DNA of 64,000 nucleotides from the NCBI GenBank assembly GCA_013359125.1, contig JABWCR010000008.1, positions 1 to 64,000 of the forward strand. Reading direction: 5' to 3'. Source of the DNA: Armatimonadota bacterium. Lineage in GTDB: Bacteria > Armatimonadota > Fimbriimonadia > Fimbriimonadales > GBS-DC. The position numbers and the translations under genes were made by a program. The notes below the pieces were generated by a model. That model was not told where the DNA came from. It saw only the letters and a list, made by a program, of their open reading frames with translations, and did not search any database. Positions 16,914 through 25,676 of this stretch are shown here, piece after piece (position 1 is the stretch's first letter; each line of letters begins with the position of its first letter).

Positions 16914-19850
16914 ATGATGAAATCAATGTGGATCGCGGTAGTGGCGACCGGACTGTTGGGATTCGCCAACAGTCAGCCTCGCCAGATCGAATTTGTGCCC
17001 GGCCAAATCGTGTTGACGGCAAAGCCCGGCGTTCTGTTGACCACGGTGCGCCAAATTGCGTCCACGGTCGGCGCCGAGGCCAAACCGATTCTGTGCCAGG
17101 ATACCTATCTGCTGACTCTGCCTGCGGGCGGGAGCGATGCGGCCGCTATGAGACAGCGGACGCTGACCGCCGTCGAGAGCCTAAGGGCGCATCAGCAGGT
17201 CTGGCTAGTACGGCCCAATTACCTCGATCGTCCTCTTGATACCGTCCCCAACGATCCGCGATACCCCGATCAGTGGGCCCTGCCCATGATCAATGCGCCC
17301 CAAGCATGGGACATAGAACTGGGCGACGCGGCCGTCAAGGTTGGCGTCATCGATACCAACTTTCGGTCTACCCATCCCGACATGGTGGGCCGATACGACA
17401 CCACCCTCAGCCGCAACTTCGTGGCCGAGCCGCCCGACAATAACATCGATCCGGGCGGCGGCGGATCATCGCACGGTACCGGCGTCGCAAGCGTCATCGT
17501 GGCCAATGCGAACAACGGGATCGGGATGGCGGGCTTATGCTGGGAAAACGTCCAAGTCGTCGCCATGAAGACGAACAACAACGACGGCGGGCTGCCCTTC
17601 TCCAACATTTTACAGGCATACCAGCACGTCAACGACAACGTCGCCGTCATCGACGCCGTTAACATGAGCTACGGCGGCTTTCGACCGCCCGACCAGCAAG
17701 AGGAAGGCTTCTTCCAAAACTGGATTCAGAACGGCTGTGTGCCGGTCGCCGCAGCAGGCAACGACAACACCGACTCTCGAAGCTTCCAACCCGCAGGCTC
17801 AGATCGAGTCATCACAGTCGCGGCAGTAGGCCCGACGATGAACAAAGCAAGCTATTCGAACTACGGAAAGATCGACCTGGCTGCCCCTGGCGGAGATATG
17901 CAAAACGCGCTCAATCAGGGCGTATTGGTGGCCACCCCGCAAGGCGACTACGAGTTCACCCAAGGCACCTCGTTCGCATCGCCCTATGTGGCGGCTGCAG
18001 TGGGCCTGCTACGATCCGCCGGGGTGCCTCGCACGGTTCGAAGAGCGCCTAACGGACGCGACTTCCCCGAAGCCGCCGTCGTCCTTATGGAGACGGCTAA
18101 TAGCCTTGGTCGGCGAGTGCCCGACCCTGAATTTGGCAGCGGACTGATCGACATGTTCGCTGGCATCAAAGGCGCTGGCGCGTTCTGCGTCATAGACGCC
18201 CCGATCAACGGCAGAACGTTCGACACTCTTCGAAATCGGGTTACTATGCACTTTGGCGGCACGGCCCCCGATCTTATCACCATTACGCTGAACGGCAACA
18301 ACCTGCCAACCTCCGAGTGGCAGCCGTTGTTGGTGCCCGATCAACAGGATCCAGGCAGATTCGACCTGTCGTACGTCAAGCAGTTCAGTACCGGACGGCA
18401 AGAATTGAGCGCGCGAGTAGTCAGCACGGTCGATCCGACGGTTACGGCCAGTGCGTCGACGGTATTCTTCGTTTCGCCTCACAAAGTGATCGCCGGCCTC
18501 GACATCTTCGCCACGCCTTACGGCGTTCCGGCAGCGCCCGAAGAGACGCTTGGCGTCGATTTTGCCATGGCGCGCTGGATTACTGATCCGCAGCATCCCA
18601 ATGGCGGCTTCTACGCCCGCTACTTCGGCGATGGAGAGAAGGACGCCCGAGCAAGCTTTGCGCCTCCGGGCACCGATGTTCGGCCAGACGGCGAAACCAT
18701 ACCAACGCCGCCGAGAGGCCTTGGCTATTTCCTTAGCCTCAACAACGACATCGTCATCCAAGCTATGGACCCGATCGAACTGACGCAGGCTTATCGAATA
18801 CCCCTGACGCCGGGCTGGAACATGATCGGCAATCCGTTCCCGTTCGACGTCGATTGGAACGGCTGCGAAGTGGAAATCATCGGCGACGGCGCCATACCGC
18901 AACGGCTGTCGCTGATCCAAGCCGCCGACCAAGGCTACGTCCGGCTACAAATCTATCGCTACCTGCCATTCGAAGGCGATTACACCTGGAAAACTGCGCC
19001 TTTAGGCGAGATGCTTCGCTGGTCCGGACACTGGGTCCGCGCGCTCAAAGCCTGTACGCTCGTCGTGCCGCCTTTGGCATCGCGCTCTCGGTCGGTCGCA
19101 GGACGCGCCGCCCCAAGCCTCTCCGAAGGCTGGGCAATGCGATTGACCGCATCGACGGCCGACCGATCCAGCGCAAACGTGTTCATCGGCGCATCAAGGC
19201 AAGCGAACGACTCGATCGGCAGAGAAGACGTGGAGAAACCGCCCGTGTGGCGAAGCTACTTGAGAGTAGCCGTGCGATCCGAAGATTCGCGCGACTGGCT
19301 GGCGCAAGACATCCGTAAGATGGATAGCCGTCGCAAGACTTGGATCGTCGAAGTCAGTTGCGATCAGCCAGACGCGGACGTCTCGATGAACTGGAGCCAA
19401 GAACTGGCGCTGCCCAACGGCGCGCGTCTCGTTATCGAAGACATGTTGACAGGCCGCAAAGTCAGCATGACCCAAGAGAGCGGCTATCGCTTCCGAATGA
19501 ACGGCCAAACCTCTCGGACGTTTAAGGTTACGGCCGAAAGCATGGTTCGCTCAAGAGTGATGATCAGCGATCTGTCCGTCGCCCCGTCTCGAGCAAGAGG
19601 GTCGTACGATGTTCGATATAACCTTACCGGGTCGGCCTTGGTCAACGTCCAAGTAACCACCGTATCGGGCCAAGCCGTGGCGCGTCTAAACTCTGGATCG
19701 CGCTCGGCCGGATCGAACTCGGTTACATGGAACGGTCGAAACGAGGCAGGCATCGCGCTTCCATCGGGCGCCTATCTGGTTAACGTAACCGCAGTAACAG
19801 AAGAAGGCGAGACGGTGAGACGAGTAGCGCCGGTTGTGATTTCGCGATAA
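16914..19850 (+). CDS. Secreted subtilisin-like (S8) protease with shared C-terminal module
   Basis: 978 residues from the ATG at 16914, which has GAGGG upstream; an in-frame ATG at 16890 has no such site. After a signal peptide comes an I9-like propeptide region, then the S8 domain: Asp in V-G-V-I-D-T near 146, His in S-S-H-G-T-G near 187, oxyanion Asn in A-A-G-N-D-N near 280, and Ser in G-T-S-F-A-S-P near 353. All four catalytic positions are intact, so an active extracellular protease is expected. The remaining 550 residues carry an Ig-like domain, the duplicated module with G-W-N-M-I-G-N-P (18813-18839), and a FlgD-like Ig domain ending VAPVVISR. Possible jobs are nutrient protein degradation or processing of the neighbouring surface proteins. 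Confidence 0.92.
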   Translation: MMKSMWIAVVATGLLGFANSQPRQIEFVPGQIVLTAKPGVLLTTVRQIASTVGAEAKPILCQDTYLLTLPAGGSDAAAMRQRTLTAVESLRAHQQVWLVRPNYLDRPLDTVPNDPRYPDQWALPMINAPQAWDIELGDAAVKVGVIDTNFRSTHPDMVGRYDTTLSRNFVAEPPDNNIDPGGGGSSHGTGVASVIVANANNGIGMAGLCWENVQVVAMKTNNNDGGLPFSNILQAYQHVNDNVAVIDAVNMSYGGFRPPDQQEEGFFQNWIQNGCVPVAAAGNDNTDSRSFQPAGSDRVITVAAVGPTMNKASYSNYGKIDLAAPGGDMQNALNQGVLVATPQGDYEFTQGTSFASPYVAAAVGLLRSAGVPRTVRRAPNGRDFPEAAVVLMETANSLGRRVPDPEFGSGLIDMFAGIKGAGAFCVIDAPINGRTFDTLRNRVTMHFGGTAPDLITITLNGNNLPTSEWQPLLVPDQQDPGRFDLSYVKQFSTGRQELSARVVSTVDPTVTASASTVFFVSPHKVIAGLDIFATPYGVPAAPEETLGVDFAMARWITDPQHPNGGFYARYFGDGEKDARASFAPPGTDVRPDGETIPTPPRGLGYFLSLNNDIVIQAMDPIELTQAYRIPLTPGWNMIGNPFPFDVDWNGCEVEIIGDGAIPQRLSLIQAADQGYVRLQIYRYLPFEGDYTWKTAPLGEMLRWSGHWVRALKACTLVVPPLASRSRSVAGRAAPSLSEGWAMRLTASTADRSSANVFIGASRQANDSIGREDVEKPPVWRSYLRVAVRSEDSRDWLAQDIRKMDSRRKTWIVEVSCDQPDADVSMNWSQELALPNGARLVIEDMLTGRKVSMTQESGYRFRMNGQTSRTFKVTAESMVRSRVMISDLSVAPSRARGSYDVRYNLTGSALVNVQVTTVSGQAVARLNSGSRSAGSNSVTWNGRNEAGIALPSGAYLVNVTAVTEEGETVRRVAPVVISR

Positions 19851-19878
19851 TGAGGATTAGGTTAGAGGAGGAGTTGCA

Positions 19879-22572
19879 ATGAAGTATCGTTATTTTGCGT
19901 TGGTTGGTTTGGCTAGCTTGGCTCTGGGGGCCATTGGGCAAAGCATCTACAACCCGAACGCGGGCGGAAGCCTTTGTTCGTGCCCAGACCTGCAGCCGGG
20001 CGATACCGGCGTCAGCGACGACTATGGCGCGAACGGGGTTACCAACGGCTTCATCACGGCCCTTTTGGCGTCGAGCGGGTCCGTGCAGTGGGCTACAGGC
20101 TGCTTCCCCATCGCGGGCGGAAACTGCGTTACGCTGCAGGCGCCTGGCGCGATCGCCATCGGTACGGGAGCCCAAGGCTCTGCTCTGTTGGGCGCCGCCG
20201 ACCGAAACTATGCAATGACCTCTACCTATCCTTGGCCCACTCGGCCGGGCGGTATCTTTATCACCCTTCAGCATCAGGTTGTGGGCGAAGACGCCGTAAC
20301 GACGGAGATCTGGGGCGACGAAGGCGCCGACTTCCAGCGCGTTTACAACGGCGCGAGCGGCCCCTACGTGCGCGAACAGTGGTACAAAGGCAACTTGATC
20401 ACCGACATGCGCATGGAGATCATCCAAAACGTCGTGCGGTTCCGATTGCAGATCCGCAACGGAAGCGCAACGGACAGCATCGATCTTGGAGCGCGCTTCG
20501 CGTCCGACGTCGAAGCGGGAGAAGAATCTCGACCTCAATTCTTGTACACGGGCCAAGGCCGACCGATACGAGTCGATACCAACATCGTCGGCGCAAACGT
20601 GCCCCAAACGGTCGAATTCTACAACACTCGATCCGACCTGGTCGCAGCATCCCGCTACATACTAGCGCCCCAAGCCGGATTTGAAGATGCGACTCGGGCA
20701 GACCGAATCGTCCTCGGAAAGTGGTTCTTCGTCATGGGCACTTCCAACTGGGAACCCGTGCTCTTCGAGGACAACCTCATCAACGATCCGGCGCTGCTGA
20801 TCTTCCACAACCCGCGCCGAATCGGCCCCGGACAACAGATCGAGTTTGTCTGGTACGTCTCGATGGTCCCCGCAACCGTTAACACCGGTCGACCGGTGGC
20901 CTTGGGCACCGAGGCAGAGCCGGTGCTCGACTTTGATCCGGCAGGAACCAACGGATTGCGAAACAACCCGACCACCATCTATGCTCACGTCTCTAACCAA
21001 TACTTTGACATTGGCCAAGAGCTTGAACTAAAGGACGTAAGCGTCGACATCTCCCTCCCGCCCGGTTTGGCGTTAGAGCCTGGAGAACTCAGAACAAAGA
21101 CGATACCCCTATTGAGAGCCGATCAAACAGTCTCTGTGTCGTGGCGCGTCAGAGCCTCAGGCCAGGTTACAGGCCCGCTCACCTACAGAGTCTCTGTCTC
21201 TGCGCCCCCCGCACCATCAAAATCTGTATCCCGTACTATGGTGATTGCGGGCACAAACAGAAAACGGTACGAACCCGGATTCCAGATGATCTCGTTCCCG
21301 TTCAATCTACAAGACAACCTGGCACAAGTTCTTGGGCTGAGCACAGAACAGTTCTCGGCGCGTACTTGGGTGCCCGAACGGAATCGCTACGAGGCCATAA
21401 CCAGCATCGTTCCAGGTCATGGCATGTGGCTCTTCATGCCCGATACGGCGTTCGATACAACGCTGTCCAGCATCCAGCAGGTGCAGGGCACATTCAACGA
21501 CACCTATACCATTCGCCTGACCAAAGGCTGGAACCAGATCGGCAATCCTTGGGTCTATAGTCTGCCCTGGGGACAGTTAGTCATGGTGGCCGGAGAAGAC
21601 CCGACAAGAACGCTAACCCTCGCCGAGGCCGTCAACCGCGGGATCATTCGCGGCGTCCTCTACTACTGGGACGAGTTCTCGCGCGAGTACAAGTTCTCGT
21701 CAGACCTGACCGCCTTGCTGAATCCGCACCGGGGATATTGGATCAAACTCAACTCGAACATCGATCTCAGCTTTCCGCCCATCTTCATCCCTGGCTCTGG
21801 CCAATCCGGCACGCCGAGATCGGCCTTGCCAGAACCGATGACCAAGAACAACTGGAAACTGCAAGTTGTGGCCAACATGGGCGACCTGATCGATTCGCAA
21901 AACTTTATCGGCATCTCGCCAAACGCGCAATCGGGTGTCGATTCGCTCGATGTCGAAGAGCCGCCGGCAGGCTTCAACGACCTCAACCTTTCGCTCATGC
22001 CCTCGCTAGAATCGGGGCAGGGCTACATGCAAGACCTGCGGTCGGCCAGCGACGCGCGCTGGGAGTACGACTTTGTGGTGCGCGCGACGCCGGGCGAAGA
22101 AGTAGCGCTGACTTGGCCGAATGCGCGAACGATCGGCAAGGATTACAACATCCGCCTGATCGATCAGCAAACAGGTCGCGCAATCAGCATGGGCAACGTA
22201 GCCGAGCATCGGTTCAGAGCGAGCGGAACGGATTGGTTCAAGGTGTCGATCGACCGTCGCTCGAAGGGCACGGCAGTCATCACAGCGATGAATGTGAGCC
22301 CAGCCGGTCGAGGCGTTAACAGCGTGGCGATCAACTACTCGCTGTCCGCCGACGCCAATGCCGAGGTGCGAATAACGAGCACTAACGGTAAGGCTATCGC
22401 AACCTTGGATAGAGGCCGATCGGCAACCCGGGGCGTCAACACCATCAATTGGAACCTAAGAGATGGCGGCGGCAGGGCCGTTCCATCGGGCGCCTACATG
22501 GTCGAGGTGATTGCCACCACCGAAGGCGGCGAGCGAGCTCGTGCCGTCAGGCCGATCGTCGTAACGCGATAG
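19879..22572 (+). CDS. Secreted protein of unknown function with shared C-terminal module
   Basis: 897 residues, with a strong ribosome binding site (GAGGAGGAG) and a signal peptide ending Gly-Ala-Ile-Gly-Gln. The N-terminal 330 residues form a beta-rich domain I do not recognise, with an early Cys-x-Cys (SLCSCPDLQ) and a later Cys pair. An Ig-like domain follows (about 360-455; LKDVSVDISLPPGL), then the module common to the genes at 9694 and 16914: two half-repeats (GFQMISFPF and GWNQIGNPW), two G-x-x-W-L/I motifs, and a FlgD-like Ig domain ending VRPIVVTR. Codon use and direction match its neighbours. It is probably the third cargo of one surface-localisation pathway. Confidence 0.72.
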   Translation: MKYRYFALVGLASLALGAIGQSIYNPNAGGSLCSCPDLQPGDTGVSDDYGANGVTNGFITALLASSGSVQWATGCFPIAGGNCVTLQAPGAIAIGTGAQGSALLGAADRNYAMTSTYPWPTRPGGIFITLQHQVVGEDAVTTEIWGDEGADFQRVYNGASGPYVREQWYKGNLITDMRMEIIQNVVRFRLQIRNGSATDSIDLGARFASDVEAGEESRPQFLYTGQGRPIRVDTNIVGANVPQTVEFYNTRSDLVAASRYILAPQAGFEDATRADRIVLGKWFFVMGTSNWEPVLFEDNLINDPALLIFHNPRRIGPGQQIEFVWYVSMVPATVNTGRPVALGTEAEPVLDFDPAGTNGLRNNPTTIYAHVSNQYFDIGQELELKDVSVDISLPPGLALEPGELRTKTIPLLRADQTVSVSWRVRASGQVTGPLTYRVSVSAPPAPSKSVSRTMVIAGTNRKRYEPGFQMISFPFNLQDNLAQVLGLSTEQFSARTWVPERNRYEAITSIVPGHGMWLFMPDTAFDTTLSSIQQVQGTFNDTYTIRLTKGWNQIGNPWVYSLPWGQLVMVAGEDPTRTLTLAEAVNRGIIRGVLYYWDEFSREYKFSSDLTALLNPHRGYWIKLNSNIDLSFPPIFIPGSGQSGTPRSALPEPMTKNNWKLQVVANMGDLIDSQNFIGISPNAQSGVDSLDVEEPPAGFNDLNLSLMPSLESGQGYMQDLRSASDARWEYDFVVRATPGEEVALTWPNARTIGKDYNIRLIDQQTGRAISMGNVAEHRFRASGTDWFKVSIDRRSKGTAVITAMNVSPAGRGVNSVAINYSLSADANAEVRITSTNGKAIATLDRGRSATRGVNTINWNLRDGGGRAVPSGAYMVEVIATTEGGERARAVRPIVVTR

Positions 22573-22598
22573 TCGTCGGATAGAATGGTAAATTGCGA

Positions 22599-22628
22599 GC
22601 CGCGAAAGGCGTCAAAACCTTTCGCGGC
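22599..22628 (+). other. Perfect 11-bp hairpin between genes
   Basis: GCCGCGAAAGG (22599-22609) and CCTTTCGCGGC (22618-22628) pair perfectly around an 8-base loop. No T-run follows, so it is not a classic terminator. It lies between the stop of the large secreted gene and the TTG start at 22662. It may stabilise or process the mRNA, or end transcription weakly. TAGAAT at 22581-22586 just upstream could be a -10. Confidence 0.6.
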
Positions 22629-22661
22629 ATCGCGCATAATAGGAGTCTGAGGAGGGTAACC

Positions 22662-23351
22662 TTGAGATACGGAAGTCTGATCCTAATCCTGATCGGCCTG
22701 CTGACGGCGAGCGCTTTCGGCCAGAACAGAAGCTTGGCAATCTTGCCCCTAAATTTGGGCAGCGGCGTGTCAAGCCCCGAAAAGTTCAATGCCTCCACCG
22801 AGGCTACGGGCGCCCTGTACAGCGCTTTGCAAAAGGCGTCGGGCGTCATGGTCTACCGTGCGAGGGCCAATCATCCGTCCCTTAGCCGCGCCGTTGCAGA
22901 AGGTCGGCTTCGACGCGAAAGGCTCGACCCGCCCTACACAGGCAGAGAGGTGGACGGAACATGGGTCGGCGTCCGCTTGGGGAGAGAACTCAGCGCAGAC
23001 TACGTTATCGTCGGTACCGTCGAGGAGTTCTCTTCGGCCGATGGCGGCAAGTCGGCCCGAGTTACCCTCAACATCGATCTGCTCGAAGTCAAGACCAATC
23101 GATTGGTGCTTTCGTCGGCCGAGTCGGGCGTTGGCCGAATCAGCGACGATCAGCCCGTCGGCAATCAAGCATATATCAGCGCGCTCAACGATGCGGCGTC
23201 AAAAATCAAAGCAGGCGTGCTCGAGGCCGTCGGCGTTACCGAACAATCGCCGGAAGCACAAAAGCGCAACAAACGCCAAGGCGAACTGGGCGTAGCCGCG
23301 CTGTTTGGCGTGTCGTTCCTAATCGGATTGCGCTTGCTCACGCAGCGATAG
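22662..23351 (+). CDS. Second CsgG-like secreted protein with C-terminal TM helix
   Basis: 229 residues. The TTG at 22662 is chosen because GAGGAGG lies 8 bases upstream and it gives a compact signal peptide; the longer frame would translate the hairpin at 22599-22628. The mature protein starts NRSLAILPLNLGSG and carries Y-V-I-V-G-T-V near residue 112, the fold pattern of CsgG/TolB-N domains. The last 20 residues before the end form a hydrophobic helix followed by a short basic tail (LLTQR), suggesting tail anchoring. It is much shorter than the CsgG-like protein at 15078 and lacks its FnIII-like domains. It lies 13 bases before the outer-membrane barrel gene and is likely co-translated with it. 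Confidence 0.65.
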   Translation: MRYGSLILILIGLLTASAFGQNRSLAILPLNLGSGVSSPEKFNASTEATGALYSALQKASGVMVYRARANHPSLSRAVAEGRLRRERLDPPYTGREVDGTWVGVRLGRELSADYVIVGTVEEFSSADGGKSARVTLNIDLLEVKTNRLVLSSAESGVGRISDDQPVGNQAYISALNDAASKIKAGVLEAVGVTEQSPEAQKRNKRQGELGVAALFGVSFLIGLRLLTQR

Positions 23352-23364
23352 TCTAACGGCCACT

Positions 23365-25317
23365 GTGGGAAGTCTCAAGGCCCTCCATCTGCTCGGCTGG
23401 TGGGCCTTGATGCTGTTTGTGGCCGGCATGCCGGCATTCGGTCAGGCTGGATCGGTGCGGCTGACCGCCTATCCCGAAGCTGCCGTCGCAGACGGTCGCA
23501 GCATCATCCTACTGACGGCGGAGTGCTACCGAAGGGATGGGAAACCCGTTCCCGATGGTACCACCGTCTTCTTCAATGCAACGCTCGGACAGTTCCGAGA
23601 GCAGATCGTCAAGACCGAGGGCGGTGCGGCAAGAGCGACTCTGATCGCAGGCTCGGTACCTGGCGTTTCAAAAATAACGGCGACTGTCGAAGGCGGCGTC
23701 GGCACGGGAGAGATCCAAGTACTCTTCGTCGGCGATCAGAAGGAACTGCTGAACATTTCCGAGTTCGTAGAAGTCGCGGGCAGCGAATATCTGGGCTACG
23801 CCGTCGAAACGAACATCATGGCCGCCTCGGGCGTGCGGGGCGGCGCCTCGGTAAGGTACCGGTTCTGCACGATAGTCGCAGACGACCTGCAGGTCGACTG
23901 CTCGACATTGGTCGTGGTCGCTCGAAACGCGATCGTCTCATACGGCTCGACAAGCTTCGAGTACGTGCAAGCGCAAATCAATATCCGCAGCGGGGAAGGA
24001 GTTGCGATGGCGCGCCGCGAGGGCGAGCTAGTCGCCATGCAGTTCAAGCGTGGCGAGGAAACCTCGATAGATCGCCCTGTTTCGCCCAGCACGTTCCAAT
24101 TTGCCGATCTCTCGGCCAGTCAACTGGTCATTGTGGCGTCAAGCGCTTGGTTCTATCCCGGCGAACGTATTCAGTTTCGCAGAGCCAACTTCTACGTAGA
24201 GGGCGAACGCGCTTTCACGCTCCCGCTCTATTCTCATGCAGTCTTCGGGTCGGCCGCTTCTCTCAGCGACAATCTGTTTGGAATACGCGACGGCAAATTC
24301 TATGTCGATGTGCCCTACTACTATACGCTAACCCCAGAGACCGAAGGCGCGCTGAAACTTAGAACGCAACGCAGATATGGCCGGGGCATTGGCGCATCCT
24401 CGGGGCTCTTCATGGACCTAGAGCACGCCTATCGCGGCAAGAATCGCAGCAGCGGACAGTTCACCACGGCGGGATTGCTTCGGTCGGATTGGGGCGCCAA
24501 CTGGAGGCACTACCAACCGATCGGAACCGACTCCCAACTCTACCTCTACCTCGATTCGCCGTCCCACACCGGCCTCTTTGGGTCGGTCAATTGGAACAAG
24601 CAGTGGACCGCGCTCTCGACGGGCCTCAGTCTGTCTGGCGGACGTCAGTGGAGCGGGTCGCGCTCTAGCTCTCAGCGCGCCGAGATATACATCGCCACCA
24701 TGCCTCGCCCCGTGGCCGATCTGCCGCTTCGCTTCTCTATGTCGATCAATGCCGGCACAAGCGTAACGCAGACGACCGGAGCGCCGCGCATCCGACGCGA
24801 CGGCATTGGCGTAAGAAGCCGCCTCCAATCCATCCCGTGGCGAATAGGCAACGGCGGCAGCCTCTCGTCGGCCCTTTCCTTTGGCCGCTACTTTGGCAAT
24901 ACGGGCATCCAATCTTGGGAAACTCTTTTCACCGCCACCTATTCGGGCTACTTGGGAGGTTTAGGCACAATCATGCTCGGTTACGACTTTAGCCAAGACC
25001 CGCTGAGCAGCACCGTATTGGGCAAGCATCGATTGACGGCTAACCTCTACTCAAACTATTCAGGGCGCATCTACATGAGCGGCTACTTGGCGCGGGGTTT
25101 AGACGTGCCGGCCACTACGCTCATAGGCGATGCAAGCTACCGATTGGCCGACCTCTGGCGCATAGGCGTCGGCATTACTTGGACGGAATATTCAAACTCC
25201 AGATTCAACGACTACTACTTGACTCTTGGGTATCGAATCGGTCTAAGAGAACTGGCGCTATCCTGGTCGAGGGCTACGCAGCGGCTCAGCATCGACATTT
25301 TGGCCGCTTCGTTCTAA
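23365..25317 (+). CDS. Outer-membrane beta-barrel protein with N-terminal Ig (Big_1-like) domain; LptD/OstA-like features
   Basis: 650 residues from a GTG; signal peptide of about 26 residues. Residues 28-120 form an Ig fold of the invasin/Big_1 type (DGRSIILLTAECYRRDGKPV; GTTVFFNATLGQF). The middle contains strands reminiscent of OstA/LptD (FRRANFYVEGERAFTLPLYS; FYVDVPYYYTLTPETEG). The C-terminal 250 residues alternate aromatic and polar residues as in transmembrane strands, and the last residue is Phe (RLSIDILAASF), the beta-signal recognised by BamA. Inference: an outer-membrane channel or anchor. LptD itself is much longer and has conserved cysteines not seen here, so lipopolysaccharide export is not claimed. 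No ribosome binding site precedes the start, so coupling to the upstream CsgG-like gene is likely. Confidence 0.68.
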   Translation: MGSLKALHLLGWWALMLFVAGMPAFGQAGSVRLTAYPEAAVADGRSIILLTAECYRRDGKPVPDGTTVFFNATLGQFREQIVKTEGGAARATLIAGSVPGVSKITATVEGGVGTGEIQVLFVGDQKELLNISEFVEVAGSEYLGYAVETNIMAASGVRGGASVRYRFCTIVADDLQVDCSTLVVVARNAIVSYGSTSFEYVQAQINIRSGEGVAMARREGELVAMQFKRGEETSIDRPVSPSTFQFADLSASQLVIVASSAWFYPGERIQFRRANFYVEGERAFTLPLYSHAVFGSAASLSDNLFGIRDGKFYVDVPYYYTLTPETEGALKLRTQRRYGRGIGASSGLFMDLEHAYRGKNRSSGQFTTAGLLRSDWGANWRHYQPIGTDSQLYLYLDSPSHTGLFGSVNWNKQWTALSTGLSLSGGRQWSGSRSSSQRAEIYIATMPRPVADLPLRFSMSINAGTSVTQTTGAPRIRRDGIGVRSRLQSIPWRIGNGGSLSSALSFGRYFGNTGIQSWETLFTATYSGYLGGLGTIMLGYDFSQDPLSSTVLGKHRLTANLYSNYSGRIYMSGYLARGLDVPATTLIGDASYRLADLWRIGVGITWTEYSNSRFNDYYLTLGYRIGLRELALSWSRATQRLSIDILAASF

Positions 25318-25331
25318 AGGAGGAGCAATGC

Positions 25332-25676
25332 ATGATACAAGTAGGAAATGTCCGATTGACCGCCCAATGGCGACGTTTTGGCGGGGACGAAGGAGTCGAC
25401 CTGCAAATCCATGTCCAGCAGAACGGAACGTGGCGCGAGGCGATCCGATTCGATTGCTTCTTGCGCCATCCGCACTACCATCTCGACCCGTATGGCCATG
25501 AGAGAATACTGGACATCGCCGACCCCGATCCTTTAGGCTGGAGCCTAAAGCAGATCGAAACCCAATTGCCAGAATTGCTGGCCAAAGCCGGATATGCGAA
25601 CGTTGAAATCGAACAAGACGAGTTGACAGCCGCGTTCCCCAAAATCGTCGAAATGGCAGAGGCTGCAAACCGGTGA
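25332..25676 (+). CDS. Small conserved-looking cytoplasmic protein (RFDCF...PHYH core)
   Basis: 114 residues with no signal peptide. The ATG at 25332 is preceded by AAGGAGGAG. The core contains R-F-D-C-F, then P-H-Y-H and D-P within 15 residues, a clustered Cys/His set that could bind metal. It vaguely recalls DUF7700, but I am not sure. The TGA overlaps the GTG of the next gene by 4 bases, so it is translationally coupled to the CapA-like phosphoesterase. Function unknown. Confidence 0.7.
   Translation: MIQVGNVRLTAQWRRFGGDEGVDLQIHVQQNGTWREAIRFDCFLRHPHYHLDPYGHERILDIADPDPLGWSLKQIETQLPELLAKAGYANVEIEQDELTAAFPKIVEMAEAANR

Noticed and set aside
9694-22572. Type IX secretion system substrates
   Set aside because: The FlgD-like C-terminal Ig domain is similar in concept, but no Por/Gld/Spr gene is present and the terminal motif differs from known T9SS tags; kept only as a possibility in findings.
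22593-22661. Longer N-terminus for the second CsgG-like protein
   Set aside because: It would translate through the 11-bp hairpin and move the signal peptide inward; the TTG at 22662 has a strong ribosome binding site.
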